28,464 nucleotides of DNA. Source: Roseburia sp. CAG:10041_57 (GTDB lineage: Bacteria > Bacillota > Clostridia > Lachnospirales > Lachnospiraceae). The position numbers and the translations under genes were made by a program. The stretch is from the NCBI GenBank assembly GCA_001916965.1, contig MNTL01000083.1, forward strand, positions 1 to 28,464, in the 5' to 3' direction. Under the pieces are notes generated by a model. That model worked only from the letters and a program-made list of their open reading frames with translations, ran no database searches and was not told where the DNA came from. Positions 6,479 through 15,157 of this stretch are shown piece after piece; within the stretch, counting starts at the first letter, position 1; the number at the start of each line of letters is the position of its first letter.

Positions 6479-8077
6479 ATGGACAATAAAATGTTTTGTT
6501 ATCAATGTGAACAAACTGCGGGCTGCGCAGGATGTACAGGTTCTATAGGTGTCTGTGGTAAGACCGCGGATGTGGCACAGCTTCAGGATGAATTGACAGG
6601 AGCTCTGATCGGGCTGGCACATGCCGTTGAGAATGCAGGATATCTGCCGAAGCAGGCTTCCAGAGCGATTATTGAAGGTTTGTTTACCACACTGACCAAT
6701 GTAAGCTTTGATGAAAAGGCAATCACCAGACAGATCGAGCTTACCCATGCTGCAAAGGATGCCATATCACCTATGTGCGCCTCCTGTGCTTCCCCTTGTG
6801 GCAAGACGAATGATTATGACCTTAATAAGATATGGGAAGCCAATGAAGATATTCGTTCCCTGAAATCTCTTATTTTATTCGGGTTAAAAGGCATGGCGGC
6901 CTATGCATATCATGCGTTGATGCTTGGTTTTTCTGATGAGGAAGTGAATATGTTCTTCTGCGAGGCACTCTGCAAGGTCGATACAGAGGACAACATGGAG
7001 ACATTATTGCCTACCGTTATGAAGGTAGGAGAGATTAATCTTAAATGTATGGCATTACTGGACCAGGCGAATACGCAGACATATGGTAAGCCACAGCCTA
7101 CGACAGTTTCCCTGCATGTTGAGAAGGGACCATTTATCGTAGTAACAGGTCATGACCTGAAGGACTTGCAGCTTCTTCTGGAGCAGACAGCCGGAAAAGG
7201 CATCAATATCTATACCCATGGAGAAATGCTGCCGGCTCATGCATATCCTAAGTTAAAAGAATATCCTCACTTAAAGGGTAACTTTGGTACAGCATGGCAG
7301 AATCAGCAGAAGGAATTTGACAATCTTCCTGCTCCTATCCTGTTCACAACGAACTGTCTCATGCCACCCAAGGCAAGCTATGCAGACAGAGTCTATACAA
7401 CAGAAGTAGTGGCGTTCCCTGGTGCGACTCATATTGGGGAGGACAAAGATTTTACACCCATAATCAACAAGGCTCTGGAGATTGGTGGTTATAGCGGGGA
7501 ACAGAGATTCCATGGTATCAATGGTGGAGAAGAAGTGACCACAGGATTTGGCCACGATGCGATTCTTGCCAATGCAGATAAGGTAGTGGAGGCTGTGAAA
7601 GCAGGTGCAATCAGTCATTTCTTCCTGGTAGCAGGCTGTGATGGTGCCAAGCCCGGACGGAATTACTATACAGAGTTCGTGAAGCAGACACCGTCAGACA
7701 GTATTATCCTGACACTTGCCTGTGGCAAGTTCCGTTTCAATGATTTACAGCTTGGAGAGATTGGTGGACTTCCAAGGATCATGGACATGGGACAGTGTAA
7801 TGATGCATATGGTGCAATTCAGGTGGCAGTAGCTCTTGCAGGTGCATTTAACTGTGGCGTCAACGAATTACCATTATCCTTTGTACTTTCCTGGTATGAG
7901 CAAAAGGCAGTCTGTATCCTGCTGACTCTGCTTCATCTTGGAATTAAAAATATCCGCTTAGGTCCATCCCTGCCGGCATTCCTTTCACCGAATGTATTGC
8001 AGTATCTGGTAGACAATTTCCAGATTGCACCCATTACAACACCCAAAGAAGACCTTAAGGCACTTCTTGAAAAATAA
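6479..8077 (+). CDS. hcp: Hydroxylamine reductase / hybrid cluster protein
   Basis: Hcp carries a [4Fe-4S] cluster and a hybrid Fe-S-O cluster. It reduces hydroxylamine in vitro; in cells it is linked to nitric oxide detoxification and S-nitrosylation. The N-terminus MFCYQCEQTAGCAGCTGSIG, continuing to VCGKT, has cysteines at 7, 10, 19 and 26, matching the CX2CX8CX5-6C cubane motif, with one extra Cys at 16. Later blocks include GFGHDAILANADKVVEA, VAGCDGAKPGR, LACGKFRFN and GQCNDAYGAI, which supply hybrid-cluster ligands. The length of 532 residues is normal. AAAGGTAGGA precedes the ATG. It is the second gene of the unit with the ferredoxin, and a bidirectional terminator follows. Expression is likely under the divergent Crp/Fnr regulator. 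Confidence 0.97.
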   Translation: MDNKMFCYQCEQTAGCAGCTGSIGVCGKTADVAQLQDELTGALIGLAHAVENAGYLPKQASRAIIEGLFTTLTNVSFDEKAITRQIELTHAAKDAISPMCASCASPCGKTNDYDLNKIWEANEDIRSLKSLILFGLKGMAAYAYHALMLGFSDEEVNMFFCEALCKVDTEDNMETLLPTVMKVGEINLKCMALLDQANTQTYGKPQPTTVSLHVEKGPFIVVTGHDLKDLQLLLEQTAGKGINIYTHGEMLPAHAYPKLKEYPHLKGNFGTAWQNQQKEFDNLPAPILFTTNCLMPPKASYADRVYTTEVVAFPGATHIGEDKDFTPIINKALEIGGYSGEQRFHGINGGEEVTTGFGHDAILANADKVVEAVKAGAISHFFLVAGCDGAKPGRNYYTEFVKQTPSDSIILTLACGKFRFNDLQLGEIGGLPRIMDMGQCNDAYGAIQVAVALAGAFNCGVNELPLSFVLSWYEQKAVCILLTLLHLGIKNIRLGPSLPAFLSPNVLQYLVDNFQIAPITTPKEDLKALLEK

Positions 8078-8103
8078 GTAACTTTCAGAACCCCAATAAT
8101 ATG

Positions 8104-8139
8104 AAAAAGGTTCGGCAAATTAAACTGCCGAACCTTTTT
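8104..8139. terminator. Bidirectional intrinsic terminator between hcp and buk
   Basis: A perfect 14-bp stem, AAAAAGGTTCGGCA (8104-8117) and TGCCGAACCTTTTT (8126-8139), with an 8-nt loop and A/T runs on both sides. It can serve both convergent genes. Confidence 0.93.
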
Positions 8140-8164
8140 ATGTCGTAGGAATAATAATTTATAC

Positions 8165-9232
8165 TTAGTAAATGCAGGCTTCTTCTTCACCCTTTAAGAC
8201 ACGAAGTGCGCCCTGTGCAAGTGCAAGAAGTTCATCTTCACCAGGATAGATTACGAAATCGGCAATCCAGCCACACATCTTCTGCAGAGCTTCGCAGGTA
8301 AGCTTATTGTAGGCAATGCCGCCTGTTAAAATGATCTTGTCAACTTTGCCTTCCAGTACACAAGCCATGGATCCGATGTCCTTTGCCACCTGATAATGGA
8401 ATGCATCCAGAACCATTTTTGCTTCTGCGTCGCCGTCATTAGCTCTCTGAGTTACTATACGTGCGTCGTTTGTGCCAAGGTATGCGTTGAAACCACCGTT
8501 ACCTACTAATTTCTTGTATACTTCCTTCTCGGAGTATTTGCCGCAGAAGCACATCTTAACCAGAGCACCTACAGGAACTGCACCGGCTCTTTCAGGAGAA
8601 AATGCACCGTCACCGTCAAGGGCGTTGAATACGTCTACAACCTTACCATTCTTATGGGCACCTACAGATACACCGCCACCCATATGAACAACGATCAGGT
8701 TCAGGTTTTCATACTTCTGACCGGATTCCTTTGCATATCTCTTGGCAACTGCCTTCTGGTTCAGGGCATGGAATACACTGGTTCTTGGAAGCTCAGGGCA
8801 GCCGGAATATCTGGCTACAGGAGCTAACTCGTCTACAACGACAGGGTCAACGATGAAAGATGGAACACCTAATTCATCACCGATTTCCCTTGCAAGAATA
8901 CCACCCAGGTTGGATGCGTGCTGTCCCTGCTTGCCGATACGCAGGTCATTAAGAAGATCATCAGTTACCTTGTATGTACCGCCGGGAATTGGTTTTAACA
9001 TACCGCCACGACCTACAACAACGGATAACTCTTTCATATCGAAGTTCTTTTCTTTTAACAGGTTTACAATAATGTTCTTACGGAAATCTTTCTGGTCTAC
9101 GATAGAAGCGTACTGAGCAATCTCTTCTGTGGAATGTCTCAGTGTTTCTTCAAATAACAATGTCTCGTCTTCAAATACACCGATTTTGGTGGAGGTGGAG
9201 CCGGGATTGATAATCAATGACTTGTATGACAT
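8165..9232 (-). CDS. buk: Butyrate kinase
   Basis: Butyrate kinase (ASKHA fold, acetate kinase superfamily) converts butyryl phosphate and ADP to butyrate and ATP, the energy-yielding last step of butyrate fermentation. The 355-residue protein opens with SLIINPGSTSTKIGVFEDE, the phosphate-binding motif of the family. It also has GRGGMLKPIPGGTY, VVHMGGGVSVGAH and ILTGGIAYN, typical of buk rather than ackA. The ribosome binding site AAGGAGG (plus strand 9241-9247) overlaps the stop codon of ptb, and only 13 bp separate the genes, so they are translationally close and cotranscribed. Branched-chain acyl phosphates may also be substrates. Confidence 0.97.
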   Translation of the reverse strand: MSYKSLIINPGSTSTKIGVFEDETLLFEETLRHSTEEIAQYASIVDQKDFRKNIIVNLLKEKNFDMKELSVVVGRGGMLKPIPGGTYKVTDDLLNDLRIGKQGQHASNLGGILAREIGDELGVPSFIVDPVVVDELAPVARYSGCPELPRTSVFHALNQKAVAKRYAKESGQKYENLNLIVVHMGGGVSVGAHKNGKVVDVFNALDGDGAFSPERAGAVPVGALVKMCFCGKYSEKEVYKKLVGNGGFNAYLGTNDARIVTQRANDGDAEAKMVLDAFHYQVAKDIGSMACVLEGKVDKIILTGGIAYNKLTCEALQKMCGWIADFVIYPGEDELLALAQGALRVLKGEEEACIY

Positions 9233-9245
9233 AAGTAAATCCTCC

Positions 9246-10166
9246 TTATTTTGTTTTCTTCAATTCTTCTGCAACAACTGCTGCGAGTGCGATAGAGTAC
9301 AGCTTAGTCTCACATGTATCAGAACGGGATGTTAAGATAACAGGTGCAGCAGTACCGGTCAGGATATTACCATTCTTTACTTCGCACAGATGTGTCAGAG
9401 TCTTATATACGAGGTTGCCGGCGTGGATATCCGGGAACAGAAGTACATCCGCATCACCGGTAATCTTACGATCCGCACCACCCTTATGCTTGGCAGCTTC
9501 CTCATCAATAGCCATATCCAGGGAAAGCGGCCCGTCAACGACACATCCTGTAATCTCACCGTTATCATTCATCTTTGTCAGAGCCTCGGCATCTACTGTG
9601 CAGGGCATCTTTGGATTCACAACCTCAACAGCAGCAAGAGGAGCTACCTTAGGGTTAGGAATACCGCAGGCGTGGCAGACTTTAACGGTGTTGTTTATGA
9701 TAGCAACCTTATCCTCAAGAGTAGGATATGTCATAAATGCTACATCAGATAAGAACAGAAGGCGGTTGATGCCTTTTACTTCAAATACACATACATGGGA
9801 GAGTGGTTTGCCTGTACGCAGACCAACTTCCTTATCCAAAACGCTTTTTAAGAAGTTCTTTGTGTCGATCAGCCCCTTCATATACATATCAGCCTTGCCA
9901 TCATGTACCAGGCTGACAGCAGTGTGGGCTGCGGCAACGTGATCCGGCTCATTTACGATTTCATAATCAGACAGGTCCATATTCATGGAAGCAGCTACTT
10001 CTCTGATCTTTGATTCATCACCGACCAGAATTGCATCAGCAATGCCTTTTTCCTTAGCAGCATGTACGGCTTCCAGAACGGGAGCGTCTTCGGCAACAGC
10101 TACAGCGACCTTCTTTTTATCGCAGGCTGATACCTTTTTCAGTAAATCATCAAATCCTTTGCTCAT
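9246..10166 (-). CDS. ptb: Phosphate butyryltransferase
   Basis: This enzyme exchanges CoA of butyryl-CoA for phosphate, giving butyryl phosphate for butyrate kinase. The 306-residue protein matches the PTA/PTB family throughout, including GIADAILVGDESKI, MKGLIDTKNFLKSVLD, FLSDVAFMTYP and LLFPDIHAGNLVYKTLTHL. An in-frame extension reaches 10226, but ATG 10166 (MSKGFDDLL) has GAGGTG six bases upstream and gives the normal length, so it is preferred. It heads a two-gene operon with buk. A sigma-70-type promoter lies 70-100 bp upstream, overlapped by a Rex-like palindrome, suggesting control by the NADH/NAD+ ratio. Confidence 0.96.
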   Translation of the reverse strand: MSKGFDDLLKKVSACDKKKVAVAVAEDAPVLEAVHAAKEKGIADAILVGDESKIREVAASMNMDLSDYEIVNEPDHVAAAHTAVSLVHDGKADMYMKGLIDTKNFLKSVLDKEVGLRTGKPLSHVCVFEVKGINRLLFLSDVAFMTYPTLEDKVAIINNTVKVCHACGIPNPKVAPLAAVEVVNPKMPCTVDAEALTKMNDNGEITGCVVDGPLSLDMAIDEEAAKHKGGADRKITGDADVLLFPDIHAGNLVYKTLTHLCEVKNGNILTGTAAPVILTSRSDTCETKLYSIALAAVVAEELKKTK

Positions 10167-10226
10167 TTGAAACACCTCATATTTCTTTCTATTAGCATAG
10201 TTTTGGGCGGAGACATATCCACCCAC

Positions 10227-10244
10227 TTGTTAAAATAATAACAC
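10227..10244. promoter_or_regulatory. Candidate Rex operator over the ptb -10 box
   Basis: TTGTTAAAATAATAACAC matches the clostridial Rex consensus TTGTTAANNNNTTAACAA at 12 of 14 defined positions. It covers the -10 hexamer of the ptb promoter, where a repressor would block transcription. The assignment is by consensus only. Confidence 0.5.
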
Positions 10245-10263
10245 TTTAAGAATATAAGGTCAA
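10235..10263 (-). promoter_or_regulatory. ptb-buk promoter
   Basis: On the minus strand, TTGACC (10263-10258) and TATTAT (10240-10235) are spaced by exactly 17 bp. The start would fall near 10228, about 60 bp upstream of ptb. Confidence 0.75.
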
Positions 10264-10323
10264 GGATTGTTAAGGAAATATATAGAAAGACCGAGGTTTC
10301 ATAATTTGTTTACTTCTTAAACA

Positions 10324-10352
10324 TTGAATTTATCGCATAAATCTGTTACAAT
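10324..10352 (+). promoter_or_regulatory. secA promoter
   Basis: TTGAAT (10324-10329) and TACAAT (10347-10352) with a 17-bp spacer. Transcription would begin near 10359, giving a leader of about 100 nt that contains the whole dispersed hairpin repeat (copy B). Confidence 0.75.
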
Positions 10353-10371
10353 GTGATTTAAGTTTGGTAAA

Positions 10372-10435
10372 TATTCAGAGCCATGCAAATTAAGGCAGAT
10401 ATGATTGCTTGCAAACATATTTGACATTATATGGT
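10372..10435 (+). repeat. Dispersed hairpin repeat, copy B, in the secA leader
   Basis: Shares TATTCAGAGCCATGCAAATT with 3406-3425, plus CATATTTGACA and TTATATGG further in. It folds with GCCAT/ATGGT at the base and ATATG/CATAT with TTG/CAA at the tip. The tip sequence differs from copy A but still pairs. It lies between the secA promoter and start codon, so it is transcribed as 5' untranslated RNA. Confidence 0.75.
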
Positions 10436-10461
10436 AATACTAGAAGTGATTGGAGTCGGAA

Positions 10462-13026
10462 ATGAATATAATTGATAAGGTATTCGGTACACATAGTGAG
10501 CGTGAGCTGAAACGGATTGAGCCGATTGTTAAGAAGATTGAGAGCTACAGAGAGGCTATGGGTCAGCTTACAGATGAAGAACTTCGCGGTAAGACAACAG
10601 AGTTTAAGAAGAGGCTGACAGAAGGAGAAACTTTGGATGATCTGCTTCCTGAGGCTTATGCTACTGTCAGAGAAGCTGCCAAGCGTGTGCTGAATCAGGA
10701 ACATTATAGAGTACAGCTGATTGGTGGTATCGTTCTGCATCAGGGACGTATCGCAGAGATGAGAACCGGTGAAGGTAAGACACAGACAGCCCTTCTTCCT
10801 GCTTATCTGAATGCATTGGAAGGAAAAGGCGTACATGTCGTTACCGTTAATGACTATCTGGCTAAGCGTGATGCTGAGTGGATGGGACAGGTTCATGAAT
10901 TTCTGGGACTTAAAGTCGGCGTCGTACTCAACGATATGAAGCCGGAAGAGCGTCGTGAGGCTTATAATTGTGATATTACTTATGTAACGAATAATGAACT
11001 TGGTTTTGACTACCTGAGAGATAACATGGTCATCTATAAGGAACAGCTCGTTCTTCGTGATCTGCACTATGCGCTGATCGATGAGGTGGACTCTGTTTTG
11101 ATTGATGAGGCGAGAACACCGCTTATTATTTCCGGTCAGAGCAGCAAGTCAACCAAGCTTTACGAGGTATGTGATATCCTTGCCAGACAGCTCAAGCGTG
11201 GTGATGATGTTGAGGATATGTCCAGGATGGATATCCTGATGGGTATTGAGCAGGAAGAGACAGGCGACTTCGTTGTGAATGAGAAGGATAAGATTGTCAA
11301 CCTGACCGCAGAAGGTGTGGCTAAGGTAGAGAAGTTCTTCCAGATCGACAACCTGGCTGATCCTGAGAATCTGGAGATCCAGCATAATATCATACTGGCT
11401 CTTCGTGCACATAATCTGATGTTCCGTGATAAGGATTATGTGGTAAAAGACGACCAGGTTATGATCGTTGATGAATTTACAGGACGTATCATGCCCGGTA
11501 GACGTTATTCAGACGGTCTGCATCAGGCAATTGAAGCCAAGGAACATGTTAAGGTCAAGAGAGAAAGCAAGACACTTGCTACTATTACATTCCAGAACTT
11601 CTTTAACAAATTCGATAAGAAGGCAGGTATGACTGGTACTGCTGCGACAGAAGAGAAGGAATTCCGTGATATCTATGGAATGGATGTTGTTACGATTCCT
11701 ACCAACCGTCCAATCGCCAGAAAAGACTTGCAGGACAGCGTATATAAGACACGAAAAGAGAAATTAAATGCCATCGTGGCAGCAGTAGAGGCAGCGCATG
11801 CCAAGGGACAGCCTGTACTGGTAGGTACGATTACGATTGAAGCTTCTGAAGAGATCAGTGGCATGCTTCGTAGAAAAGGCATTGAACATAAGGTATTGAA
11901 TGCGAAATTCCATGAACTGGAAGCTGAGATCGTTGCAGATGCAGGACAGCATGGAGCAGTTACTATTGCGACTAACATGGCTGGCCGTGGTACAGATATC
12001 AAGCTGGATGACAAGGCTAGAGAAGCCGGCGGTCTGATGATTATCGGTACAGAGAGACATGAATCCAGACGTATTGATAACCAGTTAAGAGGTCGTGCAG
12101 GCCGTCAGGGTGATCCTGGTGTATCCAAGTTCTATATTTCCCTGGAAGATGATCTGATGCGTCTGTTCGGTTCCGAGAAGCTCATCAGTATGTTCAATAC
12201 ACTGGGTATTCCGGAAGGCCAGGAGATTGAGCATAAGATGCTCACCAATGCCATTGAGAATGCACAGAAGAAGATTGAGAGCAACAACTATGGTATCAGA
12301 AAGAACCTGTTAGAGTACGATCAGGTTATGAATGAACAGAGAGAAATCATCTATGAAGAACGTCGCCGTGTATTGAACGGAGAGAGCATGAGGGATGCCA
12401 TCTACAAGATGATTACGGATATTGTAGAGAACTCTGTAGATACAGCAATCAATGATGATATGGATGCAGAAGAATGGAACTTCAACGAGTTGAATTCTTT
12501 GTTACTTCCTATTGTTCCGATTCAGCCGGTTGCACTTTCCCGTGTAACCAAGAAGACCAAGAATGGTCTCAAGCATCAGTTAAAGGAAGAGGCTGTGAAG
12601 CTCTATGAGAGCAAGGAAGCAGAATTCCCTGAACCGGAAGCTATCCGTGAGATCGAACGTGTTATCCTTCTTAAAGTCATCGACAGAAAGTGGATGGATC
12701 ATATTGACGACATGGAGCAGTTACGTCAGGGTGTAGGCTTACAGGCGTATGGTCAGAGAGATCCACTTGTAGAGTATAAGATGAACGGTTACGAGATGTT
12801 CGATGCCATGACAGAGAATATCAAGGAAGATACTGTAAGATTACTGCTGCATGTTAAGGTAGAACAGAAGGTAGAAAGAGAAGAAGTTGCCAAGGTAACT
12901 GGTACAAATAAAGATGATTCTCTGCAGAAGGGACCTGTTAAGAAGGAAGTTAAGGTATATCCTAACGATCCATGCCCTTGCGGAAGCGGCAAGAAATATA
13001 AGCAGTGCTGCGGTAGAAACGCATAA
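10462..13026 (+). CDS. secA: Preprotein translocase ATPase SecA
   Basis: SecA drives unfolded secretory proteins through the SecYEG channel using ATP. The 854-residue protein contains Walker A MRTGEGKTQT (about residue 100-109), the Walker B region IDEVDSVLIDEARTPLIISG, the cross-linking domain, NMAGRGTDIKL and GRAGRQGDPG of the second helicase domain, and the C-terminal zinc-binding CPCGSGKKYKQCC tail for SecB or ribosome contact. A TTG start four codons earlier (10450) is possible, but ATG 10462 with GGAG six bases upstream (MNIIDKVFG) is the usual form. prfB begins 40 bp downstream with no terminator, the widespread secA-prfB pairing. Confidence 0.98.
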   Translation: MNIIDKVFGTHSERELKRIEPIVKKIESYREAMGQLTDEELRGKTTEFKKRLTEGETLDDLLPEAYATVREAAKRVLNQEHYRVQLIGGIVLHQGRIAEMRTGEGKTQTALLPAYLNALEGKGVHVVTVNDYLAKRDAEWMGQVHEFLGLKVGVVLNDMKPEERREAYNCDITYVTNNELGFDYLRDNMVIYKEQLVLRDLHYALIDEVDSVLIDEARTPLIISGQSSKSTKLYEVCDILARQLKRGDDVEDMSRMDILMGIEQEETGDFVVNEKDKIVNLTAEGVAKVEKFFQIDNLADPENLEIQHNIILALRAHNLMFRDKDYVVKDDQVMIVDEFTGRIMPGRRYSDGLHQAIEAKEHVKVKRESKTLATITFQNFFNKFDKKAGMTGTAATEEKEFRDIYGMDVVTIPTNRPIARKDLQDSVYKTRKEKLNAIVAAVEAAHAKGQPVLVGTITIEASEEISGMLRRKGIEHKVLNAKFHELEAEIVADAGQHGAVTIATNMAGRGTDIKLDDKAREAGGLMIIGTERHESRRIDNQLRGRAGRQGDPGVSKFYISLEDDLMRLFGSEKLISMFNTLGIPEGQEIEHKMLTNAIENAQKKIESNNYGIRKNLLEYDQVMNEQREIIYEERRRVLNGESMRDAIYKMITDIVENSVDTAINDDMDAEEWNFNELNSLLLPIVPIQPVALSRVTKKTKNGLKHQLKEEAVKLYESKEAEFPEPEAIREIERVILLKVIDRKWMDHIDDMEQLRQGVGLQAYGQRDPLVEYKMNGYEMFDAMTENIKEDTVRLLLHVKVEQKVEREEVAKVTGTNKDDSLQKGPVKKEVKVYPNDPCPCGSGKKYKQCCGRNA

Positions 13027-13066
13027 CCATAACATAATAGCCAGTGAATAGAAGGTGGTGAACGCG

Positions 13067-14204
13067 ATGGTAGAACTCGACCAGATGAAACAGGAGTTAC
13101 AGACATATGAGAGTCCATTAGCGGAAGTGAGGGATTCACTTTGACCTCGCTAATAAAGAGAAGCGGATCGAAGAATTAGAGCGTGAGATGGAAGATCCCG
13201 GATTCTGGGATAATGCAGATCGTGCGAATAAGAAAATGAAAGAATTAAAGAACCTCAAGGATACGGTATCAGAATGCAATGGTCTGAAGACACAGTATGA
13301 AGACATTGAGACTTTGATCGAGATGGGTTATGAAGCAGATGATGCGGAGATGATTCCAGAGATCAGAGAGGAAATGGACAGCTTCATTGAGAAGTTTGAG
13401 ACTTTGAGAATCAGTACCTTATTATCCGAGGAATATGATAAGTGCAATGCCATTTTGAAGCTGAATGCAGGTGCAGGCGGTACAGAAAGCTGCGACTGGG
13501 CAGGTATGCTGTATCGTATGTACACCAGATGGGCAGAGCGCAAGGGCTTTTCCATAGAAGTGCTGGATTATCTGGATGGTGATGAAGCCGGTATCAAATC
13601 CGTTACTTTCCAGGTAAACGGAGAGAATGCCTATGGCTATCTGAAATCCGAGAAGGGTGTGCACAGATTAGTGCGTATTTCTCCTTTTAATGCACAGGGA
13701 AAGAGACAGACTTCCTTTGTATCCTTGGATGTTATGCCTGATATTGAAGAAGATCTGGATGTGGATATCAATGAAGATGATCTGCGTATCGACACGTATC
13801 GAAGCAGTGGTGCGGGTGGTCAGCATATCAATAAGACTTCATCTGCTATCCGAATCACACATATCCCTACAGGAACTGTAGTACAGTGTCAGAATGAACG
13901 TTCCCAGTTCCAGAACAAGGATAAGGCGATGCAGATGTTGAAGGCGAAGTTATATCTTTTGAAGAAAGAAGCAAACGCCGAGAAATTATCCGATATTCGT
14001 GGTGAAGTCAAGGAAATCGGCTGGGGTAACCAGATACGTTCCTATGTTATGCAGCCATACACCATGGTAAAGGATCACAGAACAGGCTTTGAGACCGGTA
14101 ATGTGGATGCTGTTATGGATGGCGCATTAGATGGATTTATCAATGCATATCTGAAATGGAAGAGCACAGGTGGTAAGCCTGTAGCAGATGCAGATATGGA
14201 ATAA
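13067..14204 (+). CDS. prfB: Peptide chain release factor 2, programmed +1 frameshift
   Basis: RF2 recognises UGA and UAA and triggers peptide release. The gene begins at ATG 13067 after AAGGTGG, reads 25 codons to CTT-TGA (13139-13144), then continues one base on at GAC 13143 to 14204: join 13067-13141 and 13143-14204, 378 residues. The peptide before the shift is MVELDQMKQELQ and so on; after it reads DLANKEKRIEELE, the normal RF2 helix. The decoding motif SPF falls at residues 205-207 and the catalytic GGQ at 250-252, the same numbers as in E. coli RF2, which supports both the start and the shift. Known regulation: low RF2 slows termination at UGA, allows frameshifting and raises RF2 synthesis. 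The operon is shared with secA and ends at a terminator. Confidence 0.97.
13129..13145 (+). promoter_or_regulatory. RF2 recoding site
   Basis: A Shine-Dalgarno-like GAGGG (13129-13133), a 5-nt spacer, then the slippery CTT followed by TGA C. The E. coli site has the same CUU-UGA-C order with a somewhat shorter spacer. It explains the in-frame TGA at codon 26. Confidence 0.93.
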
Positions 14205-14215
14205 CAAGGTATAAG

Positions 14216-14259
14216 AAAAGCGGCAGGTATGTGAGCAATCAACATATCTGCCGCTTTTT
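14216..14259 (+). terminator. Intrinsic terminator after prfB
   Basis: A 17-bp stem (14216-14232 with 14242-14258, one G-U) centred on AGCGGCAG/CTGCCGCT, followed by a T run. The A run on the left lets it also serve the convergent DUF975 gene ending at 14268. Confidence 0.9.
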
Positions 14260-14267
14260 ACAGGCTG

Positions 14268-15017
14268 TTAGAATTCATCTGCCTGATTCTGCTTTGTCCT
14301 ACAGGACATCAGATCCAGATAGAAATTCGTACTTGTCATATTCATATAGGGAATAACCCATAAAAGAGCGATACCGCATGTGAAGACGCTGACAAACATC
14401 AGTGGGAAGAAACTCAAGTCCAACAGGAAGTAACGCATTTTATTGCCTTTCATAACTTCAATACTATTCTTGAAGATATCCTTCACTGTATAATTCGGGA
14501 AATCCAGCATCATATAGAATACCGGAGTAAAAGCCAGAGTGATCACGACATATACCAGCATACACAGGAGTGCCACGCTGTACATCATAATAATCTCATC
14601 ATAAGCCTCCAGTGAGGTGATGGGATATTTCCAGGTCAGAATATCGGAGGGCAGCATACAAATGGCATTGATTACAGCCAGAACGAACTGGATTTTGATT
14701 GCCTTATTCGTATTATGTCTGAAGCAATAGAAGATATCGCCGATACCAAACTCCATACCACAGGCGGCTTTCAGATACATGAAGCTGACTCCTGCCTGTA
14801 GAACCCCGGCAATAAGCTGAATGATAAAAGACACAATATAATACAGAGTATTACTGAGCGTATCTGTACCGGGCAGCAGTGCAGCCGGAAGACCGGAGGC
14901 GAAGAATACCAGTAATTCCTGAATCAGCAAAGCGCCGATGAGTGTTCCGTATTTGCCCTGAAGCTGGACTCTTGCCAGACGTTTCAGCTCAGAGAATGAT
15001 TTATAATTTGACATCAT
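14268..15017 (-). CDS. DUF975-like integral membrane protein
   Basis: The product of about 250 residues has several hydrophobic segments, beginning with GTLIGALLIQELLVFFASGL. Later ones are TLYYIVSFIIQLIAGVLQAG, IKIQFVLAVINAICML, VALLCMLVYVVITLAFTPVFY and the C-terminal FFPLMFVSVFTCGIALLWVI. The opening SFSELKRLARVQLQGKYG and the YMNMTSTNFYLDL end are typical of DUF975 membrane proteins common in Lachnospiraceae; no biochemical function is known for the family. The reading frame is open to 15128, but a GGAAAGG site ten bases upstream favours ATG 15017 (ATG 15014 and 15026 are alternatives). It is a single gene, convergent with prfB and divergent from tex. Confidence 0.75.
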   Translation of the reverse strand: MMSNYKSFSELKRLARVQLQGKYGTLIGALLIQELLVFFASGLPAALLPGTDTLSNTLYYIVSFIIQLIAGVLQAGVSFMYLKAACGMEFGIGDIFYCFRHNTNKAIKIQFVLAVINAICMLPSDILTWKYPITSLEAYDEIIMMYSVALLCMLVYVVITLAFTPVFYMMLDFPNYTVKDIFKNSIEVMKGNKMRYFLLDLSFFPLMFVSVFTCGIALLWVIPYMNMTSTNFYLDLMSCRTKQNQADEF

Positions 15018-15090
15018 AATAACCATACCTTTCCAAAGAATGAACAATGCTATTATGTTATCACTTTTTAACGGATAAAACAATTCTTTC

Positions 15091-15119
15091 TTGAATGACG
15101 CCACAAGATTAGGTATAAT
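15091..15119 (+). promoter_or_regulatory. tex promoter
   Basis: TTGAAT (15091-15096), 17-bp spacer, TATAAT (15114-15119), about 30 bp before the tex start. Confidence 0.8.
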
Positions 15120-15157
15120 GAAAAGCATGTAATTAACACAAGAAGGGCAGGAAGATA

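Noticed and set aside
10450..10461. TTG start for secA four codons upstream
   Set aside because: ATG 10462 is well spaced from GGAG and gives the usual MNIIDKVFG start.
13139..13145. prfB as a pseudogene because of an in-frame TGA
   Set aside because: CTT-TGA-C with an upstream Shine-Dalgarno-like GAGGG is the known RF2 autoregulatory frameshift; motif positions fit exactly once joined.
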